Of a stretch of 64,000 nt of DNA, positions 1 to 9,809 are shown piece after piece. Source of the stretch: Neolentinus lepideus HHB14362 ss-1 (taxonomy: Eukaryota; Basidiomycota; Agaricomycetes; Gloeophyllales; Gloeophyllaceae). The notes below the pieces were generated by a model. That model saw nothing but the letters and a program-made list of their open reading frames with translations, did not search any database and was not told where the DNA came from. Every line of letters begins with the position of its first letter. Within the stretch, counting starts at the first letter, position 1. Position numbers and translations under genes: made by a program. Location of the stretch: NCBI GenBank assembly GCA_001632425.1, contig KV425604.1, positions 5,993 to 69,992 of the forward strand. The letters run 5' to 3'.

Positions 1-291
1 CGTTTTTCTGTACCATTCACGAGTCAGTGTAGTATTCACAGTGCAGCGTAGCCTCAGAACTTACAATTTTCTTAGCACGAGTTGTAAGCTTCTGTTGTAG
101 CGCGACATTAGCGGTAGCTTACAAAAATAAATGTGGACACTCACATTATATTCTTTACTATTCTTACTCAGAATGCCCCAGTGAAGCTTCCAGTCCTTCT
201 CGCGACCTCCGGGATTTGCTTCGCACCACTCCTGCAATGCCAGGTTCCTGGTAATGTGATGAGCTCAAGTCTAATGACACCATTAGCTTAC

Positions 292-2002
292 TTACTTAGG
301 TGTATTGCCAAGTACTGGTGATACCATGACAATGTCATTGTCACCGTTGGTCCTCTGCCGTTTGGCTGAGGTCTTGGAAACACCTGAGGTCACAGCCACA
401 TCAGGAGTGGTGGCAGTCTGAGCAGTGTTGGGAGCAACAGTGGCCAAAGTAATGGTGGCAGTAGAAGTAGCAGTGGTCGAAGTGGCAGAAGCAGCATCAG
501 AAGAAGCAGTGGTCAAAGCGGTGGTTGAAGTAGCGGTGATCAAAGTAGCATTGGAAGTAGCATTGGAAGTAGTGGTGGCAGTCCAAGCGGCAGAAGAAGC
601 GTCAGAAGAAGTGGTGGCTGAAGTAGCAGTGATCGAAGCAGCAGCAGCAGCAGTCGAAACAACAGCGGTCAAAGCAGTGGAAGTCAAAGGAGGAGTGGGG
701 GTTGAAGAAGCACTGGGAGGGGTAGTGTTGCGAAGAACAGGTCGAGGAGGCAGGGGAGGAAGAGGTATAGTTGGACTAATAGCAGCCCTAGGGGTGATTA
801 CATGTAAGTACAGCAAAGAGAAAGCGTTCAAGGGCTTACAGAGGATCAACAATCTCAAAGTCGTCATCGTCATCTTCCTCTACCCAAGAGCGTTTGGATC
901 TCTCTCTCTCTGAGCCCTCGTCAGCCTCATCATCACCAGCAGACCTCTTATGTGATGCTGCACTGGTGTCACCATCACCGTCAACCTCCTCGTCATCACC
1001 ATCCTCACCATCATCCTCACCATCCTCCTCTACCTCGGCATCTGAGAGTCCGGGTGACGCCGCATGTAGCTCTGATAGATGCTCGTGTAGATTGATTCAG
1101 CACCATAGCCGATCGAGATGAGAATATCAAGTGAGAAGCGTACATCAGGGTCAGTTATAGCCAGCTGATGCTCAGGAGGGTTCCGAAGGCGTGCTGTATA
1201 CTCTGGACCTAAGCTATTGTGCTCGTCACTCAGTAAGGCGGCTTTGAGTAGAGCGATAAATTCATTGTTTATCTTGCAGTCTTTGATACGAGACTCTTCT
1301 GTAAGGCCTGCGCCCGGGTCAAGATCCTCTGAGTCATCTGGTGGTGCAGCAAAGGTCGCAGAACCAGCAGAGTCTGGATCATTGTCAGCATCATCGAGGC
1401 TACCAGGATCAGGACGTTCTTCCCAAGATGTCGCAGCCGTGGGGTCACCAGCATCAGCAGTAGAGTCATCAATAGACCCAGCGGAAGAATCCTGAGAGTC
1501 ACTTTGAGCATCACTAGAACGGTCACGATCAAGATTCTGTGTTGTCCCTTCCTGAGAAGCGTTGAAGTCAATTGCGAAATCACTAGGCAAATTGGCATCA
1601 TCTGGCAAGTCGATATCCATAGCTTCATTCTACAGATGCATTAGGTACAAATGGGAAAGCAATACTCGACGTAGTACTTACCTTGATAGCGGGAATATCT
1701 CCGCCTCTATTAGTACCAGAGTCACCGGGAATAGCTTGACCAGCAGCGTTCAGAGAGACGGGCAAGGATACTGCAGGTTTCTTTCCCTGCGTGAGTTTTC
1801 GTTTGCTCTTCTTGGATGGTTTCGTGGTCTTTGCTATTTTTACAGCCAAGTCTGCGAGCTTCTTCTTCGCCTTGGTAGCTAGAAACTGTTTGAGTGCCGG
1901 AGACTGTTTATCTTCCTCGCGATGCTGGGCATGTCTAATATAGGTAGTCTGAGAGACTTCTTTTGCAGGAGCACAGTATTTTTTGCAGTTGCAAGTAGGC
2001 AT
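292..2002 (-). pseudogene. CACTA (Tnp2-type) transposon-derived ORF, N-terminal part with foreign tail
   Basis: Minus-strand reading starts at ATG 2002 with a Cys-rich start (MPTCNCKKYC), then a Lys-rich stretch. A GT-AG intron (1630-1681) leads to an acidic Ser/Asp-rich exon. That exon ends in a block (IKDCKINNEFI..., ARLRNPPE, DPDVRFSLDIL, YMRRHPDS) resembling the N-terminal segment of ORFs carried by Agaricomycete CACTA/Tnp2 elements. A stop follows at about 1030. A shifted frame continues as a very acidic tail ending FEIVDPL, and a plausible intron (about 787-841) joins an Ala/Thr-rich low-complexity exon ending at 292. No transposase catalytic core, CACTA terminus or TIR was found, so this is a decayed or captured fragment. 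The splice or frameshift at about 1030-1100 is unresolved. Family assignment rests on motif memory; function unknown. Confidence 0.5.
425..720. repeat. Low-complexity imperfect triplet repeat (GTGGCAGTAGAAGTAGCAGT-like)
   Basis: A run of degenerate units built from GTAGCAGTGG, AGTGGCAG and GAAGCAGC. On the minus strand it encodes a Ser/Thr/Ala-rich tract; on the plus strand it gives an equally biased Val/Ala/Glu ORF. The open frame on both strands is explained by the triplet bias and is not evidence of two genes. Confidence 0.75.
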
Positions 2003-2782
2003 AGTACGTCGTAGGTAAGATGTGTAGTATCTCTCATGGCCACAAGACGGACTTAACGAAATCGTGACTCTGGCGATGCCACCGGCAAAAGCAGCCGCCC
2101 AGAAAGACTTACTTTTCAGTCAGAATCCAACTTGCCGCTATCAGCTTTCTGATAACCTGATAATTTTCCGGACTCAGGCAGCGACGATAGATTTTATAAG
2201 ATTGTATAAGGTTTGTTCACATTTATAAAGATCCGACTATACTACTATCGACTGTTATAGACGCGATTTTCACTGGGGTTTAACGTTTAGATCCACATAA
2301 CCTCACTGTCATCGGATTTTCTCCTAACATCATCACCTCTTGACGCGCGTCTTATAATTTCTCAACTTAGTCGAAGTATGTCGGGCTACTGGACTGCAGT
2401 TATAGAGCGCTATTCGGACAGCTGACGTTGACAGGCGATGTTACTTCACCACGCTTTCCGGGAATAACATTCCCTTCTGTTTTGGAGGTATTCGTGATAG
2501 CATATTATTCCGGGAGTCCTGCTGTGCTTGTATACGAGCGCCTAGATTGCTGTCTTGTCTCAAGAGCGGTTTTGGCATAGTTGTCCCATTCCGCGTCTCC
2601 TATAAGTATCTGCAGTTCTAATCGATCCTTAGGTCTGGGCCACGAGGCCACCACTCCTCATCCTAATCTGGGTGTCTTTAGAGCGGCAATTGGAAGACTA
2701 CTCACAGCTTTGCCTAAACGTCGTTCTTGCCAGACCGTTCTTTGCCATCGGTGGGTAGGTGGTCGCGGAAGTGTTCGAGATT
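2003..2782. other. Intergenic spacer between the CACTA remnant and the RdRP gene
   Basis: About 780 bases with no convincing gene. It lies between two divergent reading frames and presumably contains the RdRP promoter and 5' leader. Open frames here are short and have no recognisable product. Confidence 0.6.
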
Positions 2783-5700
2783 ATGCTCACAAAGTCGTAT
2801 TCCAGACAAGCGTGCGATATGGATATCTATATGAAGAGTATCAGCTTCAGTGCTACGAAGAACGAAATCTATCATCAGATAGCTAACGTTCTCCATAGTC
2901 CTGATTATCAGCAATACTCTCCGTTACCCCTCAATTTCCACGTTGCACTGTTCCCAGACCGTCGTGGTTTTGGTCGTGGCCACGGCGGCTCCGGTCTACT
3001 AACAGTGTCCTCTGTCGCTGTTGGGACCCACTTTCTGTCCGAATATGCTGGTCATACAGCGTCCAAAACCGTCTCCGTCCGCAATCGCCGAATTCTCTTT
3101 GATAAGAGTCGACGGCCTCCGAGTCACGAAGTCCTGCAGAGCATCCGCGACTCACCCTACGTGGAACCGGCGGTCCGAGAAGCACGAGAGGCTCAGAGGA
3201 CCCAATTGCGTGAGCAAGCAGTGTCCATCAAGGCGGTGCAATTTGGATGGGAATGCCGTGATGCCGTGTTTTCCGTTGAGTGGGAGAGACACTGCGAAAA
3301 CTGCTGCACTCTGCATTTCGAGGAGGATCGGAGAGAATTTCGCATCAAGCTATGGGAAGAATCGCGCACCCTCATCATTGCGATTCGCTTTGCTACCATC
3401 CAGTGGAGCGGAAGAGGAGATGTAGAGAGTCCAATGCTGTTTTTCTCCTTGAATACAGCGCCTACCTTTGAGTCGGAGTTGCCACCGTCCAAGCAGCAGG
3501 AGGTGCTCGCCGCTCAGGGTCCAAGATTTAGAGGCACTATTTACGACGTTGCACCCAGGACTCGCCTCAGCTATTTGGACGAAGCACATCTACGCGTGGT
3601 TCCATACACGTCGCTGGCTATGCGTCTCGTGTGCAGCTCTGCTGCTGATCTATCGAAGTTCGGAGACTTAGCTCGAGTGGCTCGGATTACCCAGCCTGGA
3701 GATTTCCCGTATCTCGTGGCACGACGAGGACTGTTTTCCACCCAGGTGCTGGATGAGTATGCACGGTGGGTTGCGCATCTGGACTGGAAAGTTGCATTCC
3801 AGATCGAGGCCTTAATGCGTGGGCTATATCTGGACACCAAGGAAATACTCGGTTTACGAGCAGATATCGAAGCCATTGTTCGGTGGGATGGCGTTGAACA
3901 TGCATCTGGCCTGATACGGTACTTTGAAGCTCAAGTCAAAGATTCATTATCCCTTTCTCTGGGGAGCGAAGACCCCGGAGAGACCATACAGGAATGCTTT
4001 CAGCGATCCCACATCGAATTCTTAGATCAGCAACGACAAAGTGTTGCGCGCCCACGAACGCGAGATTCGGATGATATTTTCCAATGCCTCCACGTCAAGG
4101 TCTCGCCGACTACGATGTTTTTGGAGGGACCGTTTCCAGAGCGTTCAAACCGCGTCATGCGATGGTATCCAGCTCATCATGATAACTTCCTGCGCGTTAC
4201 ATTTGTGGAAGAAACCTTACTAGAATATCGATGGGACCGCGAAGTGGATGGGCGAGAATTTGTCTCCCGAAGAGTTGGAAGCATTATGCATGAGGGGTTA
4301 CTGGTCGCTGGTCGGCTATTGAAGTTCTTGGCTTATTCCCAGTCAGCACTGAAGGAGCACGCAGTTTGGTTTATGATACCCTTCGACGATGTTACTCCCG
4401 AGGTTATTATTCGACGGATCGGGAACTTTGATGCAGAGTTAATGCTCTGTCCCTCTCGCTATGGGGCACGCATATCTCAAGCATTCAGCGCCACCGACGC
4501 ATCTGTTACGGTCGAAGCAGAAGAAGTCATACTAGACCATCCAGACATAACGAGGAATGGCTATTGCTTCACGGATGGTATGGGTACTATGTCGCGAGAG
4601 TTGTGTAAGGATATTTGGGATGAGCTCGTCAGGCGACGGCGGCGCGCTCGCAAGGGTCGCGGTCGTGCGAATGAGTATCCGGCAGCATATCAGATACGAC
4701 TCATGGGGTCTAAAGGCATGATCATCATAGATCCAAGGCTTCGTGGTCGAGTTGTCTGTCTTCCCCCCTCAATGATCAAGTTTCAAGCTCCAGAATCCCG
4801 TCAGATCGAAGTTGCCAGAGCCTTTGATCGTCCCACCAAATATGTCCTTAACCGTCCGCTCATAATGATTCTAGAAGGCCTGGGCGTTCGTTACGAGGTG
4901 TTTGAAAAACTACAAGACCAAGCGGTGGAGGAAGCGCAGAGCTCAGCGGATTCGTTGGAACGAGCTGCAAGACTCCTGGAATCATATGGCTTAGGCGGGT
5001 CGTTCAGGCTCGTGTCTGTCATGCTCAGCTTGCAAAAGCTGGGCCTTCCACCCCCCACCGATGTGTTCTATGAAAAGCTCATGGAGTTTGCAGTCAACCA
5101 TGTCCTTCGAGAGTTGAAATACCACGCTCGCATCCCTGTCAATGACCCGGGAAGCTGGACATTAGTGGGTGTCGCCGATATTCACGATTTTCTGGAAGAG
5201 AACGAAGTGTTTGCCTGCGTTCGTGTTCCTGGTGAACGGGCCCGCTACCTCGAAGGCCGGATATTGGTGTCGAGGTCACCCTGCATACATCCTGGAGATG
5301 CGCGAGTTGTCAAGGCACTTGGACGGCCTCCGCCTGGATCGCCGTTCGTAACCGAGCCTCTGCCAGATACGGTAGTGTTCTCGACAAAAGGTGAGTGAAG
5401 TTCTGTGTACTCGCCTCGTCGCTGAATTATGCAAGGGTCACGGCCGTTGCCTTCATGCCTCGGTGGAGGGGACCTCGACGGGGATTTATACAACGTGACC
5501 ACTCTAGAAGACCTCATGCCATCGAGGCAGGAACCGCCAGGCAGCTACGAAGTGGCGCCAAAGAAGCTTTTGGATCGGCCCTCGACACTCGACGACGTGG
5601 CTGACTTTGTCGTCGAATACATCAGCAGCGATGTCAGTGGACGATGTCATTCGTCTAACGAGGGCTTTGCTCACGTGTTCTGCAGGTCGTAGGCATCATT

Positions 5701-6540
5701 GCAATCAACTGGCTCATCATCGCAGACCAAAGTCCGGACGGCATATTCGACAGTAGCTGTATGCTCCTCGCCCAATTGCATAGCGATGCCGTTGATTATC
5801 CCAAGAGCGGCCAACCTGTGCCCTTGAACAAAATACCCAAGCTCAAGTTCCGCGAGAAACCCGACTGGAATGCTCCAGAGACAGCTGGAATCAACAGCGG
5901 AGACTACTACGAAAGCCAGCGAGCCATCGGCAAGCTCTTCAGAAGAATTGAGATGCCCGCAATACATTCGGCCAGGAAAGCCGCCAGAGCACAGCAGAGG
6001 CAACAGCTGCACCAGGAGGACGCAGATCTCCAAGGGCTCTTCGCGAAACTGAACATGGCAGATAGTGCAGAGGATGACGACGACTTCGCTATGATTGAGG
6101 CGTTGGATGAACACGTCTCCGACTACATTCCTCTTGACTTCGACCGCACTGTCGTCGCATCCGTGTGGGCTCTCTTCCGGAGGTATGCAACTGAGCTGTA
6201 TACCATCTGTGCCGCAAATGCACTGTCTCAGTCCAAATCCGCCGTGCTCACTGAAGAAGAAGCAATTGTCGGCACCATCGTCGCACAGACATCTCAGCCC
6301 CGTAAGCGCAAAGATTTGATGGCAAGAATGAGGGAGCAGACGGCGTTCCTAGTGTCGGACATTCGGGAAGAACTAGGAGGACAATTCAATTCACTCGAAG
6401 AGCGTCTTGTACATGGATGGACAGCGTGGAAAGTCTCCAACGCTCTAGATTCTTTCGGAAGTAAGAGTTTTGGATGGATTGCACTGGGACTGATTTTCGA
6501 GACGACAAAGGCAATTGACGAAGAGGATAGATTCTCGTGA
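2783..6540 (+). CDS. RNA-dependent RNA polymerase (RDR/QDE-1-type), RNA silencing
   Basis: Three exons: 2783-5390, 5436-5632 and 5686-6540, giving 1219 residues, within the usual range for the family. It synthesises double-stranded RNA from single-stranded templates in RNA silencing. An RNA-binding-like N-terminus (MDIYMKSISFSAT...) precedes the RdRP domain. Intron 1 (45 bases) falls just before the catalytic loop; splicing restores LGGGDLDGDLYNV, containing the DxDGD metal-binding signature at about residues 882-886. Other typical blocks are DGMGTMS, RLMGSKGM, LVSRSPCIHPGD, IADQSPDGIFD and HSDAVDYPKSG. ATG 2783 is the first in frame after the stop at 2756; ATG 2819 (MDIYMK) is an alternative. 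The gene looks intact. It converges on the SmD2 gene, with stop codons 158 bases apart. Confidence 0.95.
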
Positions 6541-6698
6541 TTACCTTGCTGTATGAATCAAAGACCTCTCTTTCTAAAGGACGCATTTTACACCTTCGTG
6601 GTATCTTACAATACCTACTCGCCACAGCAGCAGAACGGAAAAACTCCGCACACCCACCCAGAACATGCGTTGCCGGTGCACAGGGTATGACATACAAC

Positions 6699-7316
6699 CT
6701 ACGCTTGGTTACGTAGAACTGTGATTCGAAAGTCAGGCACTCTCCTGGTACGATTAGGATGTGAATAACATGCTCACTCAATATCACGGAGTCACCTCTG
6801 GAACGCAGAACGGCGAATGGTTCAGTATAATATTTGTACGGAGTATAACACCCGGCTCAGACCTTAGAAACATCTTGCTAATGAATCGATCCTTGTTCAC
6901 GGGCTTCTTATTCTTGCCCTTCGGAACTTCAGTCCACATCTTCGGAAGCGTAAGATAGACATTGATCGCAATACTCTGACCACATACCTCCTTGACGTTC
7001 TCGAGCACCTGAAGTGAATCGATCACCAGAACCGCCATGTGACAGGAATGGATGGAAACGCACCATGTTGCTATGCCTGTCAAATGCCTTCACTCTGGCT
7101 AGTAGCTTTTTGTTGTTGCGTAATGAAATGAGGACTTGCGTATGATTTCGAACGGCTTGCTGCAATACAGACAATGGACCCTGGCTAATCTCGTGCTCCT
7201 CGAGCTGCCGAAGTTGGGCCTCATCAAGCTCAGACTTGGGAACGTGCACATATTGACTGCAAAGCCAATAAGAAGAAAGATAGGTATATGAATAAAGCCT
7301 TTGGCACGTACCTCAT
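6699..7316 (-). CDS. SMD2: Small nuclear ribonucleoprotein Sm D2
   Basis: Six exons on the minus strand: 7312-7316, 7064-7256, 6988-7008, 6863-6939, 6778-6797 and 6699-6718. The product is about 113 residues, the normal size for SmD2, a subunit of the heptameric Sm ring that binds spliceosomal snRNAs. Diagnostic stretches are [64 protein letters not shown] and GDSVILILRN. Exon 1 is only ATGAG, and the VLENVKE segment is a 21-base micro-exon. The order and match to known SmD2 proteins fix all splice sites. It is transcribed divergently from the pescadillo gene, 160 bases away. Confidence 0.95.
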
Positions 7317-7476
7317 CTTCGCAGACAGTGGTTCAGATCAAGCAGGCGGTGCTGGTAGCGCTGTTTGGCTCGGCCAAACACTGCTTCGAAAAGTTTGGTA
7401 CGCGAGTGATCGACAGCCACTTCTCGGTCGGACACTAACTTACTCTCATTCTTTCTTACGGAGTTCTCTGCACAAT
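7317..7476. promoter_or_regulatory. Shared divergent promoter, SmD2 / pescadillo
   Basis: Only 160 bases separate the start codons of two growth-related RNA-processing genes on opposite strands, so both promoters must lie here or overlap the 5' leaders. The core is C/T-rich near the pescadillo start. No canonical TATA box was seen. Co-regulation is an inference from spacing. Confidence 0.5.
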
Positions 7477-9557
7477 ATGGGCCGCTTGAGACAGAAAGGA
7501 AAAGCGGGTGCGGCCAAAGCCTATGTGACACGATCCCAAGCGATTAAGAAATTGCAATGTTCTTTGGCGGACTTCAGACGATTATGTATACTCAAAGGTA
7601 TGAACGGCCGTAATCGAGGGCATACGGTCTTTTATGATGTTGTGATCCAGGCATATTTCCTCGTGAACCGAAGAACAAGAAGCGTGCCAATAAGGGGTCT
7701 TCGGCTCCTGCGACATTCTACTACGCAAAGGATATTGCATACATCGCACACGAGCCGGTCCTCAAGAAACTTCGGGAACACAAAGCATTTGCTAAGAAGC
7801 TGTCTCGAGCATTGGGCAGAGGGGAATGGAGTAGCGCGAACAGTCTTGAGGAGAACAAGCCCGTTTACCGTCTAGACCACATCATTAAAGAGAGGCAAGT
7901 GTAATTTCTCGAGAGAGAAATCTTTATCTGAGTTCTGCGATCGTTTCAGATATCCCACTTTCATTGACGCAGTACGAGACATCGACGATGCGCTGTGTAT
8001 GGTTTTCCTCTTTGCCTCCTTGCCCTCCACCTCGCGCGTCCCGCCGTCATTGACAGAGAACTGTGCACGCCTGGCGGCTGAGTGGCAGTTGTATATCATG
8101 CATACCAGATCCCTCCTCAAGGTCTTCTTCTCAATCAAAGGAATCTATTATCAGGCAGATGTTATGGACCAAACTGTGACATGGCTTGTCCCATATCAAT
8201 TCACACAAAATGTACGTGACGATATCCTTTCAACGTGCGCAGTGTCTAGGTATTGACCATCTCCGAAGATACCGTCAGATGTGGACGTCCGCGTAATGTT
8301 GACGTTCCTAGAGTTATATCAAACACTCTTGGGCTTTGTCTTCTTTAAACTTTATACTGATGCTGGTCTCGTCTACCCTCCTCCTCTAGACGCGAAGAAG
8401 GATGAGGGGGCCGCTGGTGTCGGTGCTTTCAGTCTGCAGGAGGTTCAAAAATCTACCTTTAGGCCGTTAGTCAAGGGTGTGGATGGAAATGGCAGGGCGG
8501 TATCAAGCAGAGATGTTCGGCAGACTATCAAAAGCATTGCTGCTTCCGATTCTGTATCTGCCAGCGCCGATACTTCTGCCCCCATCGTCGAATCGATTCC
8601 AGGAGATGTCGACGAAGAATTTGTTCCGCACCCATCAAGAACTGACGACCAAGACGCCAGTAGTCTTCCTACTCTCCACACGCTCTCCACTTTGCCGAAA
8701 CCAGTCTCGGCGAATATCTTTGCACCATGCACGTTTTGGATATCTCGCGAGACATCACGTGGTATTTTCGAATTTCTTGTGCGATGTTTCGGCGGAAGAA
8801 TAGGCTGGCCAGCTTCATCAGGTAGTGGATCGCCCTTTGACGAGGACGATGATTCCATCACCCACGTTGTAATCGACCGACCACTTGTTGAGAAGCCAGG
8901 CGAGACGACGGAGCAGCGAGATCGACGGCTTCGGCGGAAATACGTACAGCCGCAATGGGTCGCGGATTGTATCAATGCTGGAAGAATCTTGTTGGAAGAG
9001 CCGTATACTCAAGGAAAGGAACTCCCTCCTCACTTGAGTCCTTTTGCCGATCATGTGGAGGCGTATAATCCTGTCGCTCAGCCTAACATCGATGATGCTG
9101 AGATGGCGGAAGTGGAGAATGACCAAGAGAGCGAAAAAGACCATGGGGTGGACGGCTCTGACGACGATATGTCAGAGCAGAAGTCATCGGCGAAGCAGTT
9201 CGTTGTGGAGGATGCGGAAGACCCAGCTGCTTTGCGAGTTGCTGAGTTGGCTGCTGAGGCTGCCGGTGTTGACTACGGGACGTTCGAGAAGGGCATGAAC
9301 CGGCTTCAAAAGAAGGCGAAGGCTGTCCCTGGCATGGAGCAACAAGACGCGGAGGAGAATATGAACAAGATGCTCATGAGCAACAGGCAGCGGAAGTTGT
9401 ACGAGAAGATAAAATACAGCGAGAAAAAGAGGGCTGCAGAGGTGCGCGTTGAACATGGCGGTCGACTTGCTACTGACATGTTGTGCTCCAGCGCCAGAAA
9501 CTGGAAGCGAGAAGACATACTCTGGACAAGGAGAAAAAACGGAAGGCAAAGACATAA
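7477..9557 (+). CDS. NOP7: Pescadillo homologue (NOP7/PES1), 60S ribosome biogenesis
   Basis: Five exons: 7477-7597, 7651-7894, 7950-8211, 8269-9441 and 9492-9557; 621 residues, close to yeast Nop7 (605) and human PES1 (588). It acts in the nucleolus in the PeBoW/Nop7 complex for 27S pre-rRNA processing. The N-terminus [19 protein letters not shown] is the classic Pescadillo start. [32 protein letters not shown] and SIKGIYYQA belong to the Pescadillo N domain. A BRCT domain covers about residues 356-465 ([12 protein letters not shown] ... [10 protein letters not shown]). The C-terminus is acidic, then a basic coiled coil ending [14 protein letters not shown]. Intron 2 (7895-7949) begins with GC (AG|GCAAGT); no GT site keeps the frame. 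Confidence 0.97.
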
Positions 9558-9809
9558 GTTGTGGCTGCACATAGTTCTCCATAATATATTTTCTCCATAT
9601 ATTTGTATGTTTATTGCATAACCATAACCAGGCGTGATGTGGCTGTGCACACAGGGACCGGGCCTCGGCCCAGTCCAGTTACGCGACATATTCAAAATAG
9701 GCTGCGCGAACCCGCCGGCTCTGGGAACGACACCAACGATAGCAAACGACTCCCCGCCACCGTCGACGACAGCCTCGAAGACGGTAGACGTACATGAACC
9801 TATACAGGA

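Noticed and set aside
425..913. Plus-strand ORF rich in Val/Ala/Glu
   Set aside because: Open only because of the triplet-biased repeat; it overlaps the minus-strand CACTA-derived reading and has no domain.
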